Assembly (NCBI GenBank): GCA_003342895.1
Contig: PTFA01000305.1
Coordinates: 434,001 to 498,000 of the forward strand
Source: Casuarius casuarius
Lineage: Eukaryota; Chordata; Aves; Casuariiformes; Casuariidae
Direction: 5' to 3'
DNA length: 64,000 nt
Within the stretch, counting starts at the first letter, position 1. Each line of letters starts with the position of its first letter. The translations under genes and the position numbers were made by a program. This document shows, one piece after another, positions 37,224-47,500 of this stretch. The notes below the pieces were generated by a model. It saw only the letters and a list, made by a program, of their open reading frames with translations, had not been told where the DNA came from and did no database searches.

Positions 37224-38985
37224 AAAATGAGAGCATAATTAATATGTTTCTCATCTGTAGCAGTGAATATGACAAATTCCAAGCACTGCATTGAAGTAAA
37301 TGAAGTCACGTGCCTCTAAATGTGCAGATTTCTGTCTTATTTTATAATCCACTGTTCTGTATTTTTCCTTTATTTTACTCATCCCAGCACAGTAAACATT
37401 TATAACAATAATGTAAATTAACAAATCTCAGAAAAAAAAAAAAAAGATCAGATTTGTTATATACGTCATAAAATAAAATGGACAATAGTAAAAAATTGTG
37501 TTTAGAGTAAGGTTTTCTACTTCTAGAACTGCATCATGTAGCACATCAGTTTTCTACGCATGTCTTTAATTGCAATTGCTGTTTTCTTCACAAACCATAG
37601 TATCTTTTGTTCTGTATTTTTAGTGTGTAGCACCATCAGCCTCAGTCCCTTATTCAAGTTTTTATAAATTCCCAGAATACACCACCATATGTCAACAGCA
37701 TTAGTTATGATGACATCTGGCATATGTACTTGCTACATCTTCAGCTTCTGAATTACAAACTGAATTTTCAAACAACGCTCAGGCTCTGGCACCCATGGTT
37801 AAACTTTGGTTCTGCTATAAGCTTCCCACCAGAAACTTGCTGCATGACTGAACGGTAAAGTCCTAAGTAAGCAAGCAGTCCGATTTTCAGAAGTGCCAGA
37901 AAACTGCAGCTCAGTTGTACACAACAGGAGTTCCAGTTAACTAACCTGCCTAAATGTGATGCAGATGCCAATCACTTTGCTTTGGTAAAGGACTTGATGC
38001 AAATATTGACCTGTTTGTTTTTATTTTAGTAGCTCCTGTAATCCCAAATGTTTTGATGATGGAACAGTGGTTGCCAGGCTCGGGCTTGTAACCTTAAGTG
38101 GAAAAATAACAATGGTTTAAGAGGTTCAAAAATGTAGCATTTGATAGTACTACTCAAGTTTGTGGTTGCATGAGATTAGTACTTGGGTTGCTGTAAAACA
38201 TCAGGTCTGTAAATAAAGTTGCTGGAAGAAAAGTTTGGTTATCGTTGGTGCTAATCTCTGTATCTGGGGAAGCGCTGGAAAGTTGAAAATTTGCTGCCCT
38301 GGGCCAAACCGGTTTGGTTGCTAAGCACACTTGGTAGTATGGCACTGACAGAAACACACAGATTAAAATTCACTGAAGAATTTCCACCATAGCATCTTTC
38401 AAGAAAACAACCAGGCAAGCAACTCTATGTGGGCATAGTGAAATATCTTTCTCCTTTTTTAAATTCAGTCTTACCAGGAAATTTTGCTGGACTACATACG
38501 CAAAAAATACAGAGTCAAAAATTTTAAAAACATGATTAGTAAAAGCAAATAAACATGTATTATTCAGGGTAAAAATATAACCTGTTTACATGCAAAATGT
38601 TTTATACATTCTTCTTCCCCTGTTCTCTTCCCTTTTCTTTTTTTTTTTTAATAGCAGAAGTAAAATTGTCTGGTCCTTTTACATGACATTGAGGAATCAT
38701 ACTTCAGAAATTTTTTATTAAGTTAGTTTTAAGAATATACATATACTTACCTGAAGTCTTCACCATTTAAAAATATCTACAGTTCCACTGATAAATTCAT
38801 CTTTATTTACCCCTTGAACAGACCTATTTTAGGGTTATTTTAACCCTCATTTCCTACTCAGTTGCATCTTCCTTCCTCACTCTTGCCGAGGACTCGTCCT
38901 TGCCTCAGGTTCTACTTAGTCCTCCTAATGGGGAAAAATTGCATGATATGCTTTCAATGGTAATTTAATTAAACTGAGTATACAG

Positions 38986-38990
38986 GCATG
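38986..38990 (+). repeat. Target-site duplication, left copy
   Basis: GCATG directly precedes the TGT of the LTR and is repeated exactly after its terminal ACA. Confidence 0.85.
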
Positions 38991-39074
38991 TGTGGCGAAC
39001 AGATGAGTGAACTTTTGCCTTAAACATTTCTTGGTACATAAGGTGCAAGCAAACCATAACCCCGAACAAGCCAT

Positions 39075-39093
39075 CTGTTCCCAGCGGGAACAG
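39075..39093. repeat. Perfect 8-bp inverted repeat in the LTR
   Basis: CTGTTCCC (39075-39082) and GGGAACAG (39086-39093) are exact reverse complements around AGC. Lying in the putative U3 part, it may be a dimeric transcription-factor site. Confidence 0.8.
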
Positions 39094-39788
39094 GACTGAG
39101 CTGCTGCGACCCCTGAAATGGTCTCCCTGCAACCACCCAGGACACACCGAGCCTGCGCTGAACCAGACCACGATCAGGCAGAGACTTTGGGACCTGGACT
39201 GTAAATTATTGCCGCTTAGCACAACTTCTATAAAACTTGCTTAGCATGAGTAGCTAAATTTGCTGAAGCCTTAGGCCACACTCCTAGGTCAGTGAGAAGG
39301 GGCCCCAGAGCTGGTGCAGGCGGGAAAGACAAGGGGGTTACCAGCAGTTTGCATTCCCATGCTTCACGCTCCAGGAGGAAGGATGTCAAGGCATTGAAGT
39401 GAGGCCTGCTTGGGCGCCGGGACCCTGGGGAGCAGGGCCTCCTCTCGCTGCTGAAACAATGCTGATTGGGGGGGGGTCTGGGCTATCTCGGGGTCCAGAT
39501 TATATTCCCTTTGTCTGGACCTTGGGAAATAACACCTACTGTCACTGCTGGGGAAGTAATAATTTGTCAGGGCCTTGAGAGATAAGGGCAGGACCCGAAG
39601 AATGAAAACGCATCTGTCAGCAGAAACCACAACAATAAACAACCTACCTAGGGACCCAATAAGGAGCAGGAGACCCCAGACCNAAATATTACTATTGGTC
39701 CAAACTACTGCNTGAAGGGTGGAGAGCTTAGATTGGAAAGTATAATTGCCCAGGGATTTCTTTGTTCTGGGTCCTCTTCGGAGGCACC

Positions 39789-39933
39789 CAACTCGAGCTG
39801 TAACTACCGCACATGTGTCATTACAATTTATTTATTTAATTTGCCTTGATTTGGCTCCGAACTTTTCAGCGGGAACCTAGGGTCGGACCCCGCTCGAGTT
39901 GTAATTACTGCATGCGCTTCGCTAAAATTTACA
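39789..39933 (+). repeat. Diverged 100-bp-period duplication in the LTR
   Basis: CTCGAGCTGTAACTACCGCA near 39792 and CTCGAGTTGTAATTACTGCA near 39893 align with few changes, followed in both by ATTACAATTTA or AAATTTACA-type sequence. The period is about 100 bp. It looks like an old internal duplication within the LTR. Confidence 0.7.
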
Positions 39934-39985
39934 CCCCGGGGTGAAGAGGACCAACAGGACACCGCTGGATCCATGGGTGGTGATA

Positions 39986-40046
39986 TCTCTTTCTCTCTCC
40001 CCCTTTCTCTCTCTCTCTCTCCCCCTTTCTCTCTCTCCTCCCCTTC
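39986..40046 (+). repeat. Pyrimidine tract (CT-rich)
   Basis: About 60 uninterrupted pyrimidines made of CTCTCT runs and two CCCCCTTTCTCTCTCTC blocks lie just upstream of the LTR poly-A signal. Confidence 0.9.
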
Positions 40047-40080
40047 GCCTTTCCCCACCTTTTCTCCCCACTCCGTGGAA

Positions 40081-40086
40081 AATAAA
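40081..40086 (+). terminator. LTR polyadenylation signal
   Basis: AATAAA about 90 bp from the LTR 3' end, the expected place for the retroviral signal. Transcripts of neighbouring DNA reading through could end here. Confidence 0.6.
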
Positions 40087-40177
40087 GTTAAAAGGTTGTA
40101 CGATATTTGACCGGTTTTAGCGTCTTAATCTCGTCCTTGGGATGATAACGAAACCCCCCCGATATTGGATCGGGACA

Positions 40178-40182
40178 GCATG
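40178..40182 (+). repeat. Target-site duplication, right copy
   Basis: GCATG follows the terminal ACA and matches the left flank exactly. Confidence 0.85.
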
Positions 40183-40328
40183 TAAGCATAAAGTGTCTAT
40201 TTCTCCACAGCAGCTATACTGCACTTTTACCTTGCAGTACTTTGCTATAAATCTAATTTCATTTACCTGTCTCATTTATTTGGGCATAAGTTACTTTGGG
40301 CAAAGTTACATAGACTGTTACCATATGC

Positions 40329-40497
40329 GTATTTGACCGGTTGTACTTTCACACCCTACCACGAGCTGCTGCTGTAACTTAGTTTGGATACCAAGCTGCT
40401 GAGATACCCCACCTTTCCTTCTTTTTCCCATATAAGTAACCCTCAATAAATGTTCATTTCCAGTGCAGACTATGTTTTTGATCGCTTGATACTAACA
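40329..40497 (+). mobile_element. Possible second LTR fragment
   Basis: Just beyond the solo LTR, TATTTGACCGGTT (40330-40342) repeats exactly 13 bases found inside the LTR end (40104-40116). The 8-mer GGTTGTAC is also shared (40094-40101 and 40339-40346). Further on, CATATAAGTAACCCTCAATAAATG has a TATA-like word and a poly-A signal, ending near ATACTAACA. It may be a remnant of a related LTR into or beside which the complete one inserted. No boundary or duplication is visible, so this is weak. Confidence 0.3.
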
Positions 40498-43400
40498 GGT
40501 ACCAAACCAGCCACAAACTAAATGATGGACCCATCTCCAAATGTTGTTCTATCCAAAGACAGAACACGTGGCTTTGCCTGAAGGCCTGTAAACTCTGTGG
40601 TATTGTTGAGTGTTTGAATTTCTAGGACCAAAGACAAAGATGGCAATTTTCAACTTCATCATTCTCCTTATTCATGATGAGATGCCACTGTCAGTGAGAA
40701 GGGATGAATGCACCCGCATCATCGAATATGTCTGTTGCATCAAAAATGTGCATCTAAATCACACTTGGAATTTCTTATGGCATCAAGCACTACCCCAGAA
40801 TGTGTATGGAACAAGGGAGCCTATTTATTAATGTAGCCTGTTTTGGATATTATTTCAGCACATTGTAAAGCCAGCATGCCAAGCAAAAAGCCTATGCTAC
40901 CCAGCTGTGACTGGGTAGCACTTACCTGTCTACTGTTTAATAACCTCAGGTTAACTCTGCTGAAATATAGAAAGAAATCACTGTATTTTAAGGAAAATGC
41001 ACTCAAAGTTAGAAAGCCCTTTAAGCATAAGATGTCTAAACACTAAGTTCAAGATGTCATAAGTAAGATGAGAGTCCTTTTAGTCCACAGGTGAAATCTC
41101 TTAGGGAGGCAATGTCAGTCTGGGCTATTGTGTACCACTGATGAAAGAAGTGAGATCACTAAGGACTTCTACTGACAGGTACCTCTGGCATCCTGTTCCA
41201 TGAGGAAGTTCTACCACTTTTCCTAAAACGCAGAAAGCCTCAATCCAAAAGTAAATAACAGATGCATTAGATCTCACAAGCTAGCACTCAGGGCAGGATT
41301 TGGTGACCTGTGTTCAGGCAGTATCAAACACGGTGCCCGTGTAGTTCCATCTCTCCTTCCATGATGGGAGAACACAAGTGCTGCCTGATGGCTTGATGCT
41401 TTGGATACCTAATGTTGTTTCAAGTGGCACTCAGTGCCTAGTATTGGATCCTACCCTCAGCATTTATCTTTACCTTTCAGGAAAAGCTGAACTTGAAGCA
41501 GTCCAATCTCTTTTTTTCCTCCCTGTCAAGAAGCCTCAGTCTATAAAATCCTCTCAGCAGCAAGTATTGTCATTCTCTCTTGGCCATGTCTACATTGCTC
41601 AATGCAGTACCACACAGAGATAGCCAGTCTTGGACACTGTTTCCAGTATAGTTGGCATTATGAGAGTATTTCACTTACACAGGTTTGCCTGTGTGAAGTC
41701 CTGCTGTATAGTGGCTATAGTGCTTACGACTTTTCATCCCAAGCTCAGGTTTCTCTTCAGAGTGCTATAGTTTTCCATGAAGAGGTATCCTCAGTCAAGC
41801 TTCAGGACAAAACACGTGGAAAGAGCACGTGCTGTCCAAAAGCTAATGTTCTTCTGCCCACAGATACAGAAACACACACTCTTACTGCTGTCTTGCCTCT
41901 ACAAAGCTAAAGATGTGAAAAGAAACACTCTTACTGGAATTGCTCAAAATCTTGCACACACTGACATCTCCAGCAATTCATTCTGGGTGATCTAAGAGGT
42001 TACTAGCCCCTGTTATGAATCTGCAACACAGCAGCAGGGAAACACTTCAAGAGCAGAAGCAGTAAAAATAGTAATGTTTCTGCCCTCCTTAGCCCTCCCT
42101 GTTCACAGCCAAGCACTAGCACTAACCAAATCCAAACACTAACATAAATGGGATACCCCAGAGAGTCAGAGCCTAAAAAATGAAGGGAAGCATATCATTA
42201 CTCAGGACACAAAGTGCCTAACCAAGAGCATCACCTGAATGAAGAGCAGAATGACAAAGGCAGAATTCGGGTACTATGGAAATGATGCAGAAAAAAAGTA
42301 TTCTGCAGAAATAGCTTTCACTATCAACTGCTCTTGTATCCAATCCCACAACTCTGGGCATTGACACTTTAATTATAAGAGTGCTCCCAGCCTTCTGAAC
42401 TCCTTAGAGCAAGTGGATTACTGAAGAAAGTAATAACAGTGAAAATAATGCCTACTTTCATTGGCAAAGGAGAAAAAGTGTTGAGCAACTCAACCCTCAG
42501 ATACGTAGCCATGGGAATATCTAGCCTAGGATAGCTGGATACCTAAACTCTTCCTGTTTACTAAGGAGAAAACTTGCGTATCTATTACCTTAGGTCCTCT
42601 CCCTTTGCATAGTTCTCAGGAAGCAGAGTCAGATGTGTCAATCAAAGAACCCTATGTATTACTTTAATAGCTTGGATTATTAAATTACAGGTTTACTGGT
42701 ATAAATACACATATATTCAGCACAAGCTGCTTTTTGAAATGTATTGATAATTGTGAAAGGATTTGGAATAAAAAGTTCAAAGTCAAACCGCGAACTCAAT
42801 GTGATAGCAACCCTCTCTACAACATTCACTACCACATTCTGTATCATGACCTCCTTCTTGATTTAACACATCTAGGTGATGTTGAAATCCAGTCTGTCCT
42901 TGACAAAATTAGTATGCAATGATCCTTGGACACAATAAATGACACATGACATGAGAAATGCACACAAGAACTAAGGGAAGACGAAATTAAAGACAGCAAT
43001 GCTGAGTGGTTCCCACCACTGAAACAACCCTCTTAGTGGGGGATGTTGATTTTCATCTCAGTGGCTGACCCACTTCTTCTTCTCTACAGAGGGCTAGGAA
43101 CTTCCCACTCCGGAGGCATGTGGTTGAGTTTCTCCCTCAGTCTCCTAACTGAAAAGGTCATGGGCTGCTTCAAAAGTCCTTGAGATTGGCTTGAGAAGGG
43201 CTTGAGGGGAGCCCTGGGGAGTGGGTAAGGAGTCAGAAGAGTCTTTGCCTTACTGGTTCTGACCAAAGTGATTTATGTATGGGCTATGAGAAACAGGATT
43301 TTCTGCCATTCTCTACAACACTGTAGGTTTTTGTACTTGGAGTAAAGTGAACATCCCTAAGAGGGTTCTTTGTTAATCTTTCACTATATGCTTTCTTGAA

Positions 43401-44090
43401 GGATTTACCTAGAAAACAGCTTTCATAACCAGGTTAGTTATGCAAAAGGATGACCAATCCACTGAGGTATTTTGAATGGCTGCCACCTTAGTTTCACAGC
43501 CCATGCGGCCAATCTGCAAAGTGCTGATGATCAACAGAGTTATCAGAAACTGATTCTGCACCTGGGAGAATGCCTGAGAAACCCAAATCTGTAACTGTGA
43601 TCAGTAACACTGTGCTCTGGGAGCTTAAATGTATGTGTGATCTATCTACTGGTACCACTTAGAGCTATCAGGAGTCTGCCCGGAGAGACACAGGCTGCAA
43701 TAGTGACATACTTCAAAAGTAATTTCCAATCTAGTTATTTCTGAGCATCAGTAACTTGTCCCAAGAATAAATCAAGCCAAGGGATACTGAAATAAGATAT
43801 GCATACATGGCCAGAGTGAATCATTCAGGGACAAAGCTGCTTTCTTCATTCTGAATGATGTAATAACACTTTATGCAAAAGAAAAACTAAAGGCTCAGAG
43901 CAAATACTCAAGTAGAAAATACAGTGCAAATGTTCCTCAAAACATTATTCTATTCCTGCTTTGCCAAAGAAACCTTGGTAGCCATTTCCAAGGATCTTAT
44001 GTAGGAGCAACCGGGCAGAAAAATGCAAATTTATATAAATAATATATCTTCATATATTTGTTGATAATTAATGTAGTTAATACCAGTTAA
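40498..44090. other. Unique non-coding DNA
   Basis: No gene recognised. It includes the 10-bp perfect hairpin at 40895-40920. Frames of 80 to 102 codons at 41.4-42.0 kb overlap one another in different phases and have no domain. Confidence 0.55.
40895..40920. repeat. Perfect 10-bp hairpin
   Basis: TGCTACCCAG (40895-40904) and CTGGGTAGCA (40911-40920) are exact reverse complements around the 6-base loop CTGTGA. This is one of the two longest perfect short-range stems I found in the window. Pairing stops abruptly outside it, so the stem is too short for a microRNA precursor. Confidence 0.9.
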
Positions 44091-44099
44091 TAATATCAC

Positions 44100-44225
44100 C
44101 AGTATTAATGCAGTTATCCTCAAAATACTTGTGAGGGGTATGGCTGTTACCTCTGTAATTTTACAGATGAATAAATTTAAGTTTAATCCTAGAGATAAGA
44201 AGCTCATAAAGGTAACTGGAAATGA
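44100..44225 (+). mobile_element. MIR-like ancient SINE remnant
   Basis: The order of words matches the MIR core and 3' part: ATCCTCAAAATAC, TTGTGAGGGGTATGG, TTACCTCTGTAATTTTACAGATGA (in pieces), ATAAATTTAAG, and AGCTCATAAAGGTAAC. In MIR these correspond to the 'ccctgtgaggtagg ... ccattttacagatgaggaaactgag' region and onward. The copy is strongly decayed, as expected of a family that was active before the bird-mammal split. A related CORE-SINE could look the same. Confidence 0.5.
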
Positions 44226-44389
44226 AGCATTCATCTCCTAATTTCTCCTTTCTGGGAAAATGCAGAAAGAAACATTAGCCTGATGTAAGCTATGTGATAA
44301 TCGGATAAATAATATTTAATAATGCTATCCGGTATTACACCAATTCAAAGCACTCTGAATTTTAATTAGCTTACATTATACTTGTATGC

Positions 44390-44530
44390 AATACAACAGA
44401 CATCCAACATATTTTACAGACAGGAAAACAAAGAAATAAGTTAACTCACCTGCAGCTATAGAAAGTATCAGTGAGAAAGAAAAGGGTGAAAATTTAAGCA
44501 GCTAGGCAATCTGAATCCCCAAACTTGTGT
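44390..44530 (+). mobile_element. Second MIR-like SINE remnant
   Basis: ATTTTACAGACAGGAAAACA, AAGAAATAAGTTAACTCACC and TGCAGCTATAGAAAGTATCA follow the MIR order of 'ttttacagatgaggaaact', 'agaggttaagtaacttgccc' and 'acagctagtaagtggcag'. It lies in the same orientation about 165 bp after the first remnant; because both cover the same consensus part, they are two insertions or a duplication, not one broken copy. Confidence 0.5.
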
Positions 44531-47500
44531 GCATGCATACAATTCTTGTAAAAAGCTGACAAAACATTAATTCTGCAATCAGCTTGCCCATTATCCATAT
44601 TTTTTTCTTAAAATATCAAGCTACATAGAATGCAATCTAGTGCTATATAACACTAACAAGTTAGGGTTTTTTTCCATTTTGCAAGTTAAATGAAAAAAGG
44701 GTAAGAATCTTGTTTGTGAATTTATCAATAACTATGTCCTTGCTAAGTATTCACATAGCCACTCATAATATATAGAGAAAAAAAAAAAGGAGCAGGTTAA
44801 CTTAACAGTGACAAGTTCGAGATTCACAAAACCCATTCTTTTTCATCTACTAATATAGATATGGATGCTTGTTATTACAGGAAGTTACCAAGTCTGACAA
44901 CTTAATAACATTCAGAAACATGACAAGCCCATCAATTTTGCAGATATCTAGAACCCAGTTATTTCCAAAAATTCTGTGCAGCAGCTCAACAAATAAACTA
45001 TATTTAACAATTGGGAACCAGGTAGAACGATATGTGGAAGGAAAACTAATCCTACATTCTCTAAAATTCTTTTGGCTTTTCTCTGAACCACATTTGACTC
45101 CCTGGTTTTGAGACAGGATACAAGAAGAGACAGCTCCTCTCCCATGGACTGTAAAGGAGGAACTCACCTGACACCCTCATCTTTGTCTGTCACAGACCTT
45201 TAAGATATACATTCCCACATTAAATGAAAGATCTTACATACCACAAAGACTTTCCTAGTGACATATGATCAGGTCACCAGCACACAATGCCTGTATTAAC
45301 TGCTTCCTTACTTAATTGTTTTGTGTCAAAACAGGCCTCTTGGCCCGATACTTGAAACCAGAGGTGGGAGGTAGAGGGAGGGGTGAGAGGAAGTCTTAAT
45401 GAATACATGTTCAAGGCAACATTCAGGGATTTAGCTGTGAGATGCCCATTAATATCAGTGGGAGTAATTTAGCTATATAATGCTTTGAAAACATGCATCT
45501 TAGTTGACAGAAGGACATAACTGCTCTGACATTGTCTTTATCCCTGTGTCTCCAGCCATGAAGCTCGGGAGGTTAATAAGAGGTTGAAAGAGGAACAGTG
45601 GCAGGACGCAGGTTCAGATGTGATGGCAAAGCTGCCTATCCTGCTGGGCTCTCAAATTTATTTGATGTGTCACTTAACGCCATCACTCTACACAGAATTA
45701 TTTGTACTGTGCAATTTAAATGTCAGCCCTCCCAGAACATTCGAGTGAACAAAAACACTAGAAAACTTAACGTGGTTGGCTTTTGTTCCATTTTCCACCA
45801 TGTAAAACTTTCAGACTTTTGTAACTTCTTGGGGAAAAAAGTGAAGAACCTCATAAAAGCTCAGAGCTTGGAAAATTCATGAACTAACTCATATGTTCCT
45901 TGTGTCCTTTTAAACACCTCATAATTTAGCTTTAAGTTAGGTCCTCAGATATGATCATGAAACAACAATTTTTTTTTGTGCCAAGAATACTATTACTGCC
46001 ACTATCTAAAGCACTAGTTTGCAATTCATTATAAAAAATACCAAACAGGATCAATCTTCAATACAAATGTGACATTCAAGAAATATTTAGCATTAATCAT
46101 TCTGGAGGTAGCTAGAAAAGGAAAGGAAAAGAAAAATCCGTAAGGTAATAAGCAGAGGCCATACTTTGAACACTCAGGAAGACAGGTGCAAAGAGGAACT
46201 CAACCAGAATTACCAGCAGAAATTCCATAGTGTTGAGATTTTATCAAATTTTCATTGAGAAATAGATAAAACATATTCTCCAGGTAAGGGACAGGGAATT
46301 TCCTTCCTTCATAAGCCCACCCACAAGATGGGAAGAGTCCTGTTCCTGAGGAGTATCTATGGTGGCTAGCACTAGGGTAAGAGAAGCACTATCATGCCAT
46401 CATCTTGTCTGCTCTCAAATGCTGGTGCACTGCAAGTCCATATGTTATAATGATTTCAGCGAAGTCCTAGCACATCCCTGGAGTCCCCCTCTACTACAGA
46501 ATAGCCCTTCAGAGATGAAATCCATGTACACCATACGAGCAAATAAAGAATTCTTGAATAAACAACAAGTGAACAGGATGCATGTGCAATGTGTAAATGG
46601 ATTGGGGAGAAGAAATACACCATCCCAAGTCAAAGTCAGAGCCTTAAACTAATGTCTCTCTCATTGCCAGGCAATGACTGAGCCTATGACTTGCAGCAAT
46701 ATCTAAACCCCTTTGTATGAGTTTCACTGGTTCAAGGAATTGATATACATAGCATGCAGCACAATCAGTGGCTATCCCATTTTTCTGACAAAGCAGCACT
46801 TTTTCTGTTGTTTTTCTCCTTATGGGAGGCAGCCATTTCATATCCTCACATTCCTTTCAGTGTAATCCCCCAAGAAAGAGATATCAGGTGCAAGAGCTTT
46901 TCTCTGTTTGGAAGAAAAATGATAAAAACTGTCCTATGGTCAAAGAGGACTTAGTTTATTGCCCAAATCTATACAGCTCATTCATACATATTTTGTTATA
47001 ACATAAAACTATGAAAAATGCAGTATATAGTTTCTTTCCATACATGTATTGCACAGATTTATATGTGCTCTCCCTCCTTTAATGGAGGGGAATAAACAAA
47101 ACTCTCAAGGGCTCTTGTCCGCCTGGCTCTTTGTTTCCTTCTCCTGTTTTTGCTCTGCTTTCCAGAGGCTACAGAGGTCTGTCTGATTCTGTTCCCCTCA
47201 AACTTGGGATGGCAAAACTGAATTTTACCCAACCATAAGTGAGAAGATACAAGCCTGCTTGATTTGACTGTTCCATACGCCACCCTGCTTTAACATTCTT
47301 GTGGCTTTTGGCAAGCTACATCGCTGATGTTAGATAATCAGCACTAATACTGCTCTTGATTTTCAGGTGTCTTGATGTCTACAGGTGCATGCATTTATAC
47401 AAAGATCCTTTCCAACTAATAACAAATACTAAAACCACTCAGGAGTACAGGTTTTATGCATCATCATGAACATGTTTTTTTGTGGCAGTAAAGCAGCACT

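Larger units (their letters stand above)
35531..38990. other. Unique non-coding DNA
   Basis: No gene recognised. It contains a two- to three-copy 23-bp tandem repeat at 37147-37223 and an A13 run near 37433-37445. A small CpG-bearing stretch at 37060-37085 (ATTCGAGGACCCCACTCGAT) has 5-bp palindromic arms. Confidence 0.55.
38991..40177 (+). mobile_element. Solo LTR of an endogenous retrovirus
   Basis: The element is 1187 bp, opens TGTGGCGAACAG, closes GGATCGGGACA, and is flanked on both sides by GCATG, a perfect 5-bp target duplication. TGT...ACA ends plus the duplication are the signature of a retroviral LTR. Its GC and CpG content is well above the neighbourhood, which suggests a young insertion. 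A poly-A signal AATAAA (40081-40086) lies about 90 bp before the end, and TATAAT at 39741 could serve as a TATA box. A 60-nt pyrimidine tract precedes the poly-A signal. No internal viral genes remain between two LTRs, so recombination has probably removed them. A 5-bp duplication fits ERVL or some gammaretrovirus-like groups; I do not recognise the family. Confidence 0.85.

Noticed and set aside
39364..40058. Minus-strand frames of 92 and 76 codons
   Set aside because: They lie within the solo LTR; one is the CT tract translated in reverse.
45598..45882. 94-codon frame considered as an exon
   Set aside because: No domain and no clean splice sites; the segment looks like unique non-coding DNA.
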